DNA of 64,000 nt from Castanea sativa (GCF_040712315.1 NC_134015.1:9072945-9136944); one strand, 5' to 3'; shown: positions 10,677-21,480, counted from the stretch's first letter. Notes: generated from the letters alone by a model not told the origin. Translations and numbers: made by a program.

Positions 10677-11296
10677 ATGGCCTCTAAAACTGTCTCCATG
10701 ACATTTTTCTCACTACTAGTTTTTTCATTTGCTATAATCCAAATGGCAATAGCTGGAGATCCAGATATCCTCTCTGACTTCATAGTTCCAGCAAATGTTA
10801 CAATTGATGAAAAATTCTTCACATTTACTGGCATGCGTGCCCTCCTACTAACGCTACTGCCTTTACAGCTTGGAAAGCAAGCAAGGCTGAATTCCCAGCT
10901 CTCGATGGACAAAGTGTTTCCATTGATGTCCTTTACTTCTCGGCTGGCTCCATTAACCCACCTCACACCCGTGTTCGAGCTATTGGGCTCCTTTTCCTGC
11001 TTCAAGGCACCCTTCAAGTGGATCTCATTGATACAACCAACAAGCTCTATACTCAGACACTACAAGCGGGTGACATGTTTGTGTTTCCAAAGGGACTCGT
11101 GCACTACCAGTACAACCCTGATGCACAAGTACCTGCCTTAGCAATTGCAACATTTGGGAGTTCAAATCCTGGAAGCGTGTCAATTCCCAACACTTTGTTC
11201 AACACTAGCATTGACGACAATATCTTGGCTAAATCCTTCAAGACAGATGTTGCCACCATTCAAGCTCTAAAGGCCGGTTTTGCTCCCAAGCCATGA
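10677..11296 (+). pseudogene. germin-like protein, copy A, frameshifted by a 16-bp deletion
   Basis: Germin-like proteins are secreted cupin-fold glycoproteins of the cell wall. The frame opens at ATG 10677 (MASKTVSMTFFSLLVF) with a hydrophobic signal peptide of about 24 residues, then GDPDILSDFIVPANVT and FFTFTGMRA. It is intronless. Against copies B and C about 16 bases are missing between 10840 and 10841 (the CTTGTCAGGTCAGG stretch), which moves the frame. The rest, from PPTNATAFTAWKAS through GDMFVFPKGLVHYQYN to the TGA at 11294-11296, is open in the new frame. The upstream ATG-less codons at 10668 are not a better start. The first cupin box reads PPHTRVRAIG where germins have HxH followed by Glu, so two metal ligands are gone. 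It looks like a GLP9-3-type gene. Recent or population-specific loss is possible. Confidence 0.85.
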
Positions 11297-11613
11297 GGAT
11301 TGCATTCACTACCAGTTATAACTATTATATTGTTCTTTGGTGTTTTGTTTGTTTGTTGTTGAGTGAATTTGAGGCTTCCTAAAATGATGATTATTATGTA
11401 TAAGACATTTATTTATAAAAAAAAGAAGACGACGACTTTTGAGCATGTGATTGTGCTAAACATCATAAATCTCAAATGTACTCCTTATTACCTCTCTCTT
11501 TCCATGCAATTTTCCAAATGAGTATCTTTAACCCTTCATGGATTTTTGAGTTCCACAGCCGGTTCCAATCCGTTCTTCAAAGTGGGCTAAAAGGATTGAA
11601 CAGTGAGATTTGG
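11297..11613. other. 3' flank of GLP copy A; no gene seen
   Basis: The first ~120 bp (TTGCATTCA…TTCTTTGGT) are shared with the 3' flanks of copies B and C and mark the 3' edge of the tandem unit. Nothing else was recognised. Confidence 0.6.
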
Positions 11614-11699
11614 TGATGCAGGGAGCATTAAAACCATATTCATTTAAGATTTTGTTTACTAAATTTTAAATGAATTTGGTTTTAATGCTCCCTGCATCA
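11614..11699. ncRNA. near-perfect 86-nt hairpin, candidate small-RNA precursor
   Basis: The arms begin TGATGCAGGGAGCATTAAAA and close with TTTTAATGCTCCCTGCATCA. Pairing runs for about 38 bp with two mismatches and a loop of roughly 8-10 nt around 11652-11660. I recognise no known miRNA in it. It could be a young MIRNA-like locus or a tiny inverted-repeat element. The strand cannot be told, and the hairpin has no visible promoter. Confidence 0.4.
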
Positions 11700-11879
11700 T
11701 TTAGTCTACTCTAATTGCTGATTTGGTTGAAAATTCCCCATTGGGTTCCAGGGCTTGAAATAATTCTCCTGTAAAGTTTCTAGATGAAGATTGATATTCG
11801 AAACCCAAGTAGCTTATGTTATTTCAAATTCTTCAAACACTTTGGTTCCATCCCTTGAATCTTTACTTATGAGATCAAA

Positions 11880-13230
11880 AACTTAGTTAACTAGTGACTT
11901 TGGCATAAGGTTAAAGTTTGGCAGAGTAGGATTTCACAGGTCCTCCCACACAACTTAAGACAAGCCCCTTATGCAATAGATCTTTACTAGATAGAATTGA
12001 TTTCAATTTCCATGAGAATTTTTTTGTAGATTTTCTTGGAAGAAGGTAGAACACCTTTGGTACCTAGCACTTAAGATCTGGACCCAGGTTTATCTCCATT
12101 TGTGAGAACTTTCCAACTAAGCTTGGCTACAAAAGCTTTGTTAAGATATTTCATTCTTTTCAGCCTCAATCCCCCTGCACCATTAGGTTGGTAAATAAAA
12201 TCCCTAACACTTCAGGTATAACTTATTTTTCTCACAAGATTTCTCCACCAAAATCACTCGAAGTAGCATCTATCTCATCACAAACCGAGGAAGGAAAAGA
12301 AAGATACAACATAGCATACCCTCAAACTGAAGCTATTATAGATATCATCAGGCAAGACCCAGCAGCTTGAGAGAGTATCTTTAATTTCCAACCCTGTTCC
12401 CCATTCTTGATCTTTTCCACTACCGCATCTGAAGACTTGCTTCTTGATACCTTGGAACACAAGAATAGACGTCCTAGTACTTTTAATAGAGAGGAACTTT
12501 CTCTAGGCTTAAAATTCTAAAGCATAGATGATGTCCTACTATTTACATTTTTGCTTAGCATCATAGAAGATGTGGAACCATTAATGGTTTGCTTTGACCA
12601 CTCATGGTATCTAGCCAAGCAATTCAACACTTCCTCCACCTGGGATGCTTCAGCCTTCACAAAATCAGTAAATCATCTGCAAACTTCAAGTGACTCACAC
12701 TAAGTCTTGTGCTAGACATCTTGAACCTGTATCTTACCTAGCTGTTTAGCTCTCAACAAAAGCCTAGACATCAATTCAGTTCCTAAAATGAAAAAGGATG
12801 GGAAAATGCAGATCACCTTGTCAATAACCTCTTGAAGATTTGAAAAAGTTAGAAGGAGATCCATTTATTAGGTTAAGCAAACAAGCAAACAGGGTTAGAT
12901 ATACATTCTTCAATAAGTTTGATCCAATGTTTGCAAAAACCCAGACATCGTACAAACTAGAGAAGGAAAGACTACTCCATTTTAACAATATACCTTCTCC
13001 ATATCCAACTTCAGTGCCATATACTTATTTTCCATCTTCAACTATGGCCTATGTAATGTTGAAATTTTATAACTAAATCATGTTCTCACAAGATAAGAGG
13101 ATTATCTCCTCTTACAAAGCTTAAGTCAGAATTAAAATATCCACAACCCCTAGATGCAGGGAATCAAACAAAACAAAGTACATCTGGTGCTTAGCTCCCA
13201 TCCTAGCTAGAGCATCTGCGCAGTCCACAC
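11880..13230 (-). pseudogene. degraded LINE reverse transcriptase and RNase H remnants
   Basis: Read on the minus strand with several frame changes, this gives successive L1 reverse transcriptase landmarks: KYMALKLDMEK (near 13030), LINGSPSNFFKSSRG (near 12860), QGD-L-FP-LF (near 12810), LKFADDLL (12668-12690, the catalytic FADD box), ILSQAAGSC (near 12380) and GGLRLKRMKYLNKAFVAKL (near 12150). A separate minus-strand piece near 13130-13230 (ALARMGAKHQMYFVLFDS) resembles the RNase H tail of such elements. It lies on the wrong side to belong to the same copy, so at least two fragments are joined. Many stops and shifts are present, so this is long dead. It fills the gap between GLP units 1 and 2. 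Confidence 0.7.
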
Positions 13231-13446
13231 CTTTTTTTATAAATAAAATTGTGACATAAAGATATTATTTTTGGCACAATCACCTTTTTTAGAAAATAAA
13301 TAAATTGTGGTCTTAATCTTGTACATAAGAAAAATTATTTTAGGAAGCCTCAAATTCTGTTCTTATATTTGAAAGGTAATAATTTAAATAAAAATTTAAC
13401 AATGTTATGGTGATAACGATTTGATATGCTAAAAAATATCAAAGTA

Positions 13447-13732
13447 AATTATACTAACATCTCAAAGGTAGAATAAAATTAGACCTGCTATACTTATTTT
13501 CCAGAAATGACTCTTCTTCCTCCTAAATGATCAGCATAATTAATAGTCCATCACCTTTTCTCATCCCCCCCCCCAAATAATCAAAATAATTGATACTCCA
13601 CCTCAAATCAATTCAAAAAAATGGGCATAGTGTTAATTATTTTGATCCTTTGGGAGCAGAGTGTTATTTCTTGAAAATAAGGTAAAGTAAGCCTAATTAT
13701 GCTGTAACTAAAAGATGTTAGTGTAATATACC
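13447..13732. mobile_element. MITE with long diverged terminal inverted repeats
   Basis: The left end TTATACTAACATCT and the right end AGATGTTAGTGTAATATA are inverted copies. The similarity continues inward for about 100 bp on each side (TTATTTTCCAGAAATGACTC against GAGTGTTATTTCTTGAAAATAA). It is about 286 bp long and non-coding. The target duplication is unclear. Confidence 0.6.
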
Positions 13733-13969
13733 CTAAATATTATATCAAATAGGTTTTTAATTTTTTTTTAATAAATACACCCTTTATAATATTGTTACTA
13801 AAAAATTTGATAAAAAGAAAATTACAAATTGATGTGACAAAAATATGATTGCTGTCACTAAAACAACATAATAATTAATATTTGTTTTTTTGTTGGTTAT
13901 TTGTAAAGTTTATACTTTATATAGTAAAATTTGTAATATATCTAGTATCACTCATAATAGAACAAAGAA

Positions 13970-14134
13970 CAACCACGGCTTATCCTCCAGTAAGGCAGTG
14001 ACTAACTCCACAGGGAAAGCCCAATAAGAAAATAGCCTAAGACATCTATATCTATATGACCATATCTATAAAATATCTAAAAAAGGAAGCAAAACATTCA
14101 TTATTGCTATGCTCGCTCTTGTTAAGCCACATTA
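13970..14134. repeat. upstream edge of GLP duplication unit 2
   Basis: CTAACTCCACAGGGAAAGCCCAATAAGA near 13999 matches CGAACTCCACAGGGAATGCCCAATAAGA near 9905, so the duplicated unit reaches about 770 bp upstream of copy A and the counterpart upstream of copy B. There is no coding sequence. Confidence 0.65.
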
Positions 14135-14505
14135 GCAGCATTTCAGTCCATTCAATAAATTTTGGTCCACTTTAGTCCATTCTATCCATTTTGGTTCATT
14201 TGGTTTACTGTGGTCCATTTCGGTCAATTCAGTCCAATGGGGTTCATTTTGGTCCACTGAAGTCTAATCAGTCCTCTTTGGTCCATTAGGTACATTTTTG
14301 TTAACTTCGGACCATTTCGGTCTATTCAGTCCACTTCGGTTCATTTAGTCTACTTTAGTTCATGTTAGTCCAAATTAGTCTATTCAGTCCACTGTAGTCC
14401 ATTTTGGTCACGGTCTACTTCTTTTATCCACTATGGTTTATTTCGGTCCGCTTTTGTCCATTTCGGTCCATTCAATCTACTTCTGTCTCATTTGGTCAAG
14501 GGTGT
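14135..14505. repeat. degenerate 10-bp minisatellite, GGTCCATTTC-like
   Basis: About 37 imperfect tandem copies of a decamer related to TTCGGTCCAT, TTCAGTCCAC and TTTAGTCTAC. The spacing of GTCCA is close to 10 bp throughout. No such block is seen upstream of GLP copies A or C. Confidence 0.85.
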
Positions 14506-15258
14506 AGGAAGCAATATCACCTTGACCCGGTCACAACTTTGTTGCCCTTGATCGTCAAGAATGTGAAGCTACATGCAATAAACAAAATTTGTTGCCCTTG
14601 ATTTATTACGGTGTTTGACTGTTTGTTTTCTGTAAGTCAATTAATAAATAAACAAATTCCCAGTCGAGTTGATGTTCGCAAAGCCTGTTCTGTTCTTGTT
14701 CTCCTTTGGCTTTTTGGCAAATTGTGGACTAAGGTATTTTGACTACGGAAAATCAGATAGCTGTTGCCGTCCATAAAATTGAATTGCTTAATCCAATATT
14801 GAATATCGTTACCTGACATAGATATAAATCATATAATGCTGCGTGAAAATGACATATACCTCAGTCAGTCAGTCATGTCTCATGAGACTTAGTCATCTAT
14901 AACATAGAACTTTAATGAACTGGAAGATAGAAGCAGACGCTTTTGCTTAGCTACCACCTTTGATGATAAATCCAATTTCTACATGAAGTCCATGTTCCAT
15001 AAATAGAAGTATATTCCCTTAAATGCCATATCAGACAAATGGAAAATATGATGATTAAAAGGTTGATGTTCTGTGTAATACGTATACAAAAACAATGAAC
15101 TGGTCTACATGAAGGGTCTACAAGAATATACTTATTAGAAGTAGAAACTAAAATATAAAAATAACTTCCCAAGCTAGGTCCAATATTATGATTGCTAGAG
15201 AGAGCATTTTGAACTCTATTCTGAGGAGGATAGTTACTAGAAGATCATTATGTAGCTG

Positions 15259-15790
15259 AAAGAATTTATATGTAAGCTTTTCAAGAATGCAACAATGGCA
15301 TTCACACTATGGAAGATTCAATGTGAAGCAATGAACACACACAGTGAAGAAGATAAGGAAAACAGAGAGAGATGCGAGAGAGAAAACAAGATTGATTTGA
15401 GAGAAAAGAAAATGAATTGCTTGACTTTCTATTACACTCAATGTACAGTATTTATAATACAAAGTACCCTTAACCACCTGATCAACGACTCCTAAATTCA
15501 CGGAATTGATCCGTGAAATGTGGAGGGAAATGAGGAGCTAACTAACTAACTGAAAACTACCTAACCACCTGGAGCTGATACATTACATGAAATGCAGCGT
15601 ATTCATAAGTTCAATTCCTCACAAATGAAACGCATCGTTTCATTTAAATACGTGTATAACTGTTAAATAGAACGACACCGTTCCGTGACACTTCTTCAAG
15701 TCCTGGAACTAGCCGTTGAAGCACTAGCCGTTGGGGTTTGAAACTGGGTTTTGAGTAATGCTCTGTGATGCTCTTCTTGGATTCTTAACA
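15259..15790 (-). mobile_element. solo LTR, Copia-like, 532 bp
   Basis: It is bounded by TG and CA and flanked by the 5-bp duplication GTAGC (15254-15258 and 15791-15795). Read on the minus strand it starts TGTTAAGAATCC, has a TATA-like TATTATAAATACTG near 15450 and ends …TTTCA, so it is oriented minus. No internal domain is left. It is inserted in the upstream region of GLP copy B; the flanks rejoin as TTACTAGAAGATCAT…TTCCATAG, the order expected from the other units. Confidence 0.75.
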
Positions 15791-16036
15791 GTAGCTTCCA
15801 TAGTTCCATCACCATTACAATTAAAAAACATACGTGAAGTGCTAGCTGAATCCTATATATGTCACTAGGAATAGCTTTAGCTCCAGGTCTGTCTACTCAA
15901 ATTGTAGCAAATTAAAATACTCTATGCTTGAAGAAGAATGACTTTGTAGTTTTCATCTTAGTTGTCATGCAAAAGGCCTATAGAAAGAGTGCAAAACTCA
16001 ATCACCTTTCCTTAAGTTTCTACACTGACAACACCC

Positions 16037-16042
16037 TATAAA
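16037..16042 (+). promoter_or_regulatory. TATA box of GLP copy B
   Basis: TATAAA in CAACACCCTATAAACATTGG, 74 bp before the ATG at 16111, aligned with the boxes of copies A and C. Confidence 0.65.
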
Positions 16043-16343
16043 CATTGGCCCCTATAAGCCCAAACACTTCATTCCACCACTTTAGCCATCATTAAATTAA
16101 GTAGACTTCCATGGCCTCTAAAACTTTCTCCATGACATTCTTCTCACTATTAGTTTTTTCATTTTCCATCATCCAAATGGCAAGTGCCGGAGACCCAGAT
16201 ATTCTCTCTGACTTCATGGTTCCTGCAAATGTCACCATTGTTGATGGAAGTTTCTTCACTTTTACTGGCATGCGCACACTTGTCAGGTCAGGTCCTCTTA
16301 CTAACACTACTCCCTTTATGGCTTGGAAAGCAAGCAAGGCTGA

Positions 16344-16748
16344 TGTTAGGAACCTAGAGGTTCCTAATGGGAATGGATATGAATTATAAGGGAATTGATG
16401 GAAATTGTAAGAAAATTGACTTAATTCGAGATAGTCACCCTCCATAGAAAAATAGAGAGATTAAGAGAGAGAGATGCATTAATGCACTTAAGCAATGAAT
16501 TGGTTTATTCTTCAAGTGATATCTAATGTTGAATTATACAATCATGTATTTATAGGAAACTAACTCTCATGTCATTAGCCCATATGGCTTAAGATAATTG
16601 GCTAGTTAATTCAACATGTGCTCTATGAATTAAGTCATGTGTTAAATGAGCTACATGTGCTCAAATCCTAACTAACTCATCCTAATCTCAACCAACTATC
16701 TAACTGCCTAACTAAAGGGATTACAACAATTATGTCATATTCCTAACA
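16344..16748 (-). repeat. 3' LTR of the small element (left, 405 bp)
   Basis: Starts TGTTAGGAACC and ends CCTAACA on the plus strand. It contains a block near 16530-16570 (ATGTTGAATTATACAATCA) that is missing from the other LTR. Confidence 0.9.
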
Positions 16749-17232
16749 TTTCCTTTCCCTTGAAACACCTTACCCACAAGGTGTTGTTGTAAAATGACAC
16801 ATTTATTAAATGAGATCTTCCAATGGACCAATACCTTAGTGACATTTTGATCACCATATTCATGCATTTCTCTTTGACAAGCAGTCTCATGCACAAGAAG
16901 GTTTCTTCTTCATAAAGCTTCAAACTTTGCTCGAATTCTTGGGCCTTCAATGGTTCTTCAATCTTCAAGATTTCATTGGTTCTTTGAACCTTGGAATGTT
17001 TTTGTATCCTCAAGACCTCATTTGATTCTAGAACCATTAAAATTTTTAGCGCTTGCATCTTGGATTCTTGGATCACCGACACTTGGATTGCCAATTCTAG
17101 AATCATAGACTCTTGACTGAAAGCCTCCATTGGTGCATCAAGAATTGATTCTTCAAAAATCATCATCAACTTCTTCATTGGTTCTTTGGACCGAACTTCA
17201 AAGGCAACTTGTACATAGATATCATCATCCAC
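16735..17232 (-). CDS. internal open frame of the small LTR element, function unknown
   Basis: A 165-codon frame (start MDDDIYVQVAFEVRSKEP) fills most of the internal region and ends 14 bp inside the 3' LTR. It is rich in Glu, Lys, Leu and Met, with likely helical, coiled-coil-like stretches (MILELAIQVSVIQESKMQAL). No gag zinc knuckle or enzymatic motif is visible. It follows the shorter frame at 17281-17613. It may be a captured or decayed gag-like piece. I do not recognise it. Confidence 0.3.
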   Translation of the reverse strand: MDDDIYVQVAFEVRSKEPMKKLMMIFEESILDAPMEAFSQESMILELAIQVSVIQESKMQALKILMVLESNEVLRIQKHSKVQRTNEILKIEEPLKAQEFEQSLKLYEEETFLCMRLLVKEKCMNMVIKMSLRYWSIGRSHLINVSFYNNTLWVRCFKGKEMLGI

Positions 17233-17280
17233 TTTGACACAAAAATTAACGTCTCAGCTTGCAACAACAGTAGTAGATTC

Positions 17281-17613
17281 TTAGAACTTAATTTGTTTTT
17301 CGAGTTCCATTGAATCAAGAGATTGTAACTCCCCTTCCATCATAGTCTCAAGATCCTTTTGCAATCTTGAAAGCTCTTCTTTCATGGCCTTTTTAGATTC
17401 AACCAAGGTCTTGACTTTCTCTGAAACATCCCTGACATCTTCTAAAACTTTGTTCACCATTTGTCGTATTTTTTTCCAAAGTTCTCTTCGGTCATATTCG
17501 CTCGTCTTAAAATCGACAGCTCCGATACCAAATGTTAGGAACCTAGAGGTTCCTAATGGGGATTGATGAGAATTGTAGGAAAATTGACTTAATTCGAGGT
17601 AGTCACCTTCCAT
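17281..17613 (-). CDS. coiled-coil-like open frame starting in the 5' LTR
   Basis: A 110-codon frame beginning inside the 5' LTR and crossing the primer-binding site. After the LTR part it reads YDRRELWKKIRQMVNKVLED and then heptad-like KEELSRLQKDLETMMEG. The charged helical pattern suggests a coiled coil. No enzyme motif was seen. A start inside the LTR is unusual but possible for such elements. It could be incidental. Confidence 0.3.
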   Translation of the reverse strand: MEGDYLELSQFSYNSHQSPLGTSRFLTFGIGAVDFKTSEYDRRELWKKIRQMVNKVLEDVRDVSEKVKTLVESKKAMKEELSRLQKDLETMMEGELQSLDSMELEKQIKF

Positions 17614-17877
17614 AGAGAAAGAGAGAAATTAAGAGAGAGAGAGAAACACTAATGCACTTAAGCAATGAATTGGTTTATTCTTCAATTGATATCTAGCTCT
17701 AATGTCATTGGCCCACGTGGCTCAAGATAATTGGCTAATTAATTCAACATGTGTTCTGTGAATTAAGCCATGTGTTGAATGAGCTACATATGCTCAAATC
17801 CTAACTCATCATAATCTCAAACAACTATCTAACTACCTAACTAAAGGGATTACAACAATTATTTTATATTTCTAACA
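17533..17877 (-). repeat. 5' LTR of the small element (right, 345 bp)
   Basis: Direct copy of 16344-16748 with an internal deletion. The primer-binding site lies next to it at 17514-17532 on the minus strand. Confidence 0.9.
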
Positions 17878-18275
17878 ACTGAATTCCCAGCTCTCAATGG
17901 ATAAAGTGTTTCCTTGATGTCCTTTACTTCCCGGCTGGCTCCATTAACCCACCTCATACCCGTGTTCGTGCTACTGGGCTCCTTTTTCTTCTTCAAGGTA
18001 CCCTTGAAGTGGGTCTTATTGATACAACCAATAAACTTTATACAAGCAGGTGACATGTTTGTGTTTCCAAAGGGACTTGTGCACTACCAATACAATCCTG
18101 ATACACAAACACCTGCTCTTGGATTGCAGCTTTTGGGAGTTCAAATCCAGGAAGTGTTTCAATTCCCAATGCTGTGTTCAACACCGGCATGGATGACATT
18201 GTCTTGGCTAAATCTTTCGAGATATATGTTGCCACCAATCAAGCTCTAAAGGCTGGTCTCGCTCCCAAGCAATGA

Positions 18276-18371
18276 GGATTGCATTCAGTACCAGTTTTAA
18301 TTGTTTTGTGATTGTTTTATTATTCTTTGGTTTTTTATTTGTGTTTTTTTGTTCTTGTTAACTAGTGGCCT
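18276..18371. other. 3' flank of GLP copy B
   Basis: GGATTGCATTCAGTACCAGTT…TTATTCTTTGG matches the 3' flanks of copies A and C, marking the end of the unit. Confidence 0.6.
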
Positions 18372-18785
18372 AAGAGCATCTATAGCAGTGGAGCTAAAAT
18401 TTTAGCAATTTAGCTCTATAAAAAGTTACTTTATCTATTTTACCTACTCATTTTACAAAATATGCTGCAGCAGTGGATCTATTTTAACTTTCAACACAAT
18501 AAAATAATATAAACATCACAATAAAATAATATATCTACTACAATAAAATAATATACCCCACTACCCAAAAAATATTCAACCACAATTTAATTGAAAAAGT
18601 GAATAAATTTTTTTTATTTTTATAGCTCTCAGCTACAGTGCTCATTATTGATACATGAGCACTATAGTAGTTTAGCTAACTTTTTTTGCTTTACCTCCAT
18701 TGCTGCAGGATGATTTTTTGTGTTTGAGTGGAGCTAAAATAGCTATATAGCTATTTAGCTCCACTGCTGCAATTGTTGGCCCATG
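18372..18785. mobile_element. MITE with ends GAGCATCTATAGCAGTGGAGC
   Basis: The left end GAGCATCTATAGCAGTGGAG and the right end TAGCTCCACTGCTGCAATTG are inverted copies across GCAGTGGAGCTAAA. A second inner inverted repeat, CTACAGTGCTCAT…ATGAGCACTATAGTAG, is near 18633-18672. It is non-coding, about 410 bp. The exact ends and target duplication are uncertain. Confidence 0.6.
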
Positions 18786-19376
18786 TTAAAGAATACTAAT
18801 AAAACCGTAATGCATACTTTACCTCAAACAAAGTGTACTCATGACTGATCGGTGATTCGTTAGCGTGTACGAGCAAATTCAATGCAAATTTATGTTCTAC
18901 CATGATATTCATATTCATCTACAACTTAGACTTTGTTTTTTAAAAGGCATAAAACATCTTGTTCTGTGGCGGGTAGCCCTATTGCTTGTTTTTTTGGAAG
19001 TTCCAATTTGACGTTTTTTTGGTAGAAAATAACGGTTTTAGCAAAAGGGTTTTTAGCGTAGTTTGAGGCAAAATAGATTTGGGATTTACACATCTTTTGA
19101 GGTGGGTCCACATTGGGTTATCTTCACCTACATGAGTAGAATAGGATCCTATAATGATGGTTTTGCTAAAAATTGATAAGGAAGGATAAGAAACTGACTT
19201 AAAAAATGTCGACTTGAACATTGACCAATAGTGAGGTTATATACACCTTCCATGGAAACAAGCTTCGGTCCATGCATATTTGTCCCAAATTAGGTTGGGT
19301 TGGGCATGAGCAAGTCTGATTCTCTTAAAAACTTAAATTATTAAAAAATTGTGATTAATTTTTAGGGTTAATTGCA

Positions 19377-19907
19377 CTCCCCCCCCCCCCCCCCAAAAAA
19401 AAAAAACCCTAACTAATAGTACACTTCAATGTCCTCCTCCTAGACCCCCATCCTAAACTTTAAAATTGACCAATATCCACTTTGAAGTATTGAAAATTAG
19501 CAAGTTACACCCTAGCATTACTAATTTCCTTTAAATATCCACTTTGAAGTATCGAAAATTAGAAAGTTACCCCCTAGCGATACTAATTTCCGTTAAATTC
19601 AAATTTTTTTTTTTTTTAAAAAGCAAGTGGTAATTTGCTAATTTTCAATACTTAATGGGAAATAGTACTCAATTTTAATTTTTACAGAAGAGATTGAAGT
19701 GTACCCCATAGCTAATTAACATTAAATTAAAAATATATATGTATAATTTCCGTTAAATTCAATTTAAAAAACAAAAAAACGAATGGTAATTTGCTAATTT
19801 TCAATACTTAATGGGAAATAGTACTCAATTTTAATTTTTATAGGAGAGATTGAAGTGTACCCCATAGCTAATTAACATTAAATTATATATATATATATAT
19901 ATGCAAT
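19377..19907. repeat. C16-A11 tract followed by direct duplications
   Basis: Sixteen C then eleven A near 19379-19405. Two diverged copies of a ~70 bp unit with TACTAATTTCC…TTAAAT follow at 19480-19600. A ~115 bp block (TGGTAATTTGCTAATTTTCA … TAGCTAATTAACATTAAATTA) is present at 19628-19733 and again at 19784-19888 with very few changes. Non-coding. Confidence 0.75.
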
Positions 19908-21480
19908 GTTCACATTAAAACGCCTATTAAACCCTTCATAAACGTAAAAATACCAATTTCCTATATAGATCAAATTAGGATTTATATATGTTAAGAATTA
20001 TCATGATCAAATACCCAAATTATTTTTCAAAAATACAGATACAACATGAAGCCCAATTTCTTAATTTGAAGAAGGAGAATAATCATAAAATAAAAGAATC
20101 ATCATCTCAATTCCTGAAGAAGAATAATAATAAGTATGACAACAATCCTTAAAATCTTCCTTTTAGGTGAAATAAAAAAAAAGTACAAATCATAAAACAT
20201 TCTTAATTCATAGCCTAATTCACTTAGAAATTTGACTAATTAACAAATCAAATGAATCAAATAGAAATCACTCAAAAATTCGGCATCATTGGAAACACTG
20301 TCATCCACGTTTTCAACATCCGTCCCTCCCTTTCATCCCCTTTCACTACAACAAAATGTATTTTTAGTAATGAAAATTTTCGTCACTTGGGCAATTCTTA
20401 CATGCTCCCGAAGCAATTAAGTTTTTCCCAGTCAACTCTCTAGTTATTTAAAATGATGTTCATGTCTACCTACAATCTTGGAGATAACTTCCAAACTAAA
20501 GGGAACAAATGTCATGGGATAGAATTCTAAAATTCTCAGGATAATGCAAACTCAAGTGGGAGTACAAATACAGAGCACCATGAACCTGGAAAGGTATGCA
20601 AACACAGCCCTAGCTCCTAAATCTCTTAGTTCTTTATTTATTTTTTATTTTTTATGACTTAAAGCATAGAAGAATTCCCCATTAGCACCTCTTAGCAAGG
20701 TTCCAAATTGTTGATCAAATTGCATCATCAGAAGCCAATCTTAAGACTGACCTCTCATGATAAATAGAAGCTCTATAAAGCAAGGGTGGATACGATTAAC
20801 ACCAATCTTCATGTTTGGACCTAAAGTCATAGACTAAACTTTTAAGTTAAATGTTGGCTCAATATATTATGTTAATGAGAAAGTTAACAAATGTCATATA
20901 TTATGTTAATGAGAAAGTTAACGAATGTCCTAAGGATATATTTAAGAAATATTTTTAGAAGCTTTTTATGGAACAAAAAAAAAAAAGATATTTTAACAAC
21001 TTTTTAAATTTTTATAAAAGTGGTATTAAAAGTTTTTTATAATAGCCCATTAACAAATGCTTTAAGAACATCTTTTAACAAGACCCTGTTATAAGACCCA
21101 ATGGCAAAGGAGATACTTTAGCTTACTTTAATTTATTTAGAGCCATCTTGCTAGCTTTTGTCACCTTCAAAGTGATATTTTATCATTTATCAAAAGGTAA
21201 TCCACACATTTATTTATTATATTTTTGAAATTCAACAATCATATATATTACTATATTAATTTGTAAAGGTTATACAATAAAGTTATAATAACTTTAGCAT
21301 TTTTCATTAAATATATACTCTAATTTCACTGAAAATGAAAATTTATCCATCATTTTTTGTAGAGTTTACTGGGTCTAAGGTCTCAAATGAGATTTGGATC
21401 TCACGTGCTTGAGCAATCCAAAAATTGGCAAAGAGGGCTAGAAGAAAAAAATAGAACATTTTTTTCAGCAAATTAAGCAA
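19908..21480. other. AT-rich intergenic, no gene seen
   Basis: Nothing was recognised except a small tandem duplication near 20850-20930 (ATATTATGTTAATGAGAAAG twice). Confidence 0.5.

Larger units (their letters stand above)
16344..17877 (-). mobile_element. small non-autonomous LTR retrotransposon inside GLP copy B
   Basis: Two direct repeats, 16344-16748 and 17533-17877, each begin TGTTAGGAACC and end in TAACA. The target duplication is GCTGA (16339-16343) against ACTGA (17878-17882), one mismatch. On the minus strand the right LTR is followed by TTTGGTATCGGAGCTGTCG (17532 downward), a primer-binding site for initiator Met-tRNA with small changes. The left LTR is preceded by the polypurine tract AAGGGAAAGGAAA (16749-16761). 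So the element is oriented minus, 1,534 bp long, with only about 780 bp inside and no protease, integrase or reverse transcriptase. It is a TRIM- or LARD-like parasite. The LTRs differ by a block missing from the right one plus scattered changes, so the insertion is not very recent. Confidence 0.9.
16111..18275 (+). pseudogene. germin-like protein, copy B, split by an LTR element and frameshifted
   Basis: The 5' part 16111-16343 encodes MASKTFSMTFFSLLVF (signal peptide), GDPDILSDFMVPANVT, FFTFTGMRTLVRSGP and WKASKAD, then enters an LTR at 16344 and stops at 16387-16389. The gene resumes at 17878 with GAATTCCCAGCTCTC. The 3' part carries its own lesions against copies A and C: one base missing in GTTTCCTTGATG near 17915, and 11 bases missing near 18041 (between CTTTATA and CAAGCAGG). 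There is a further shift near 18120. It ends at the TGA 18273-18275. So even without the insertion it would not be read through. The cupin box has the same PPHTRVRATG as copy A, while GDMFVFPKGLVHYQYN is intact at the DNA level. The short 5' frame might still be transcribed from its own promoter. Confidence 0.85.
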
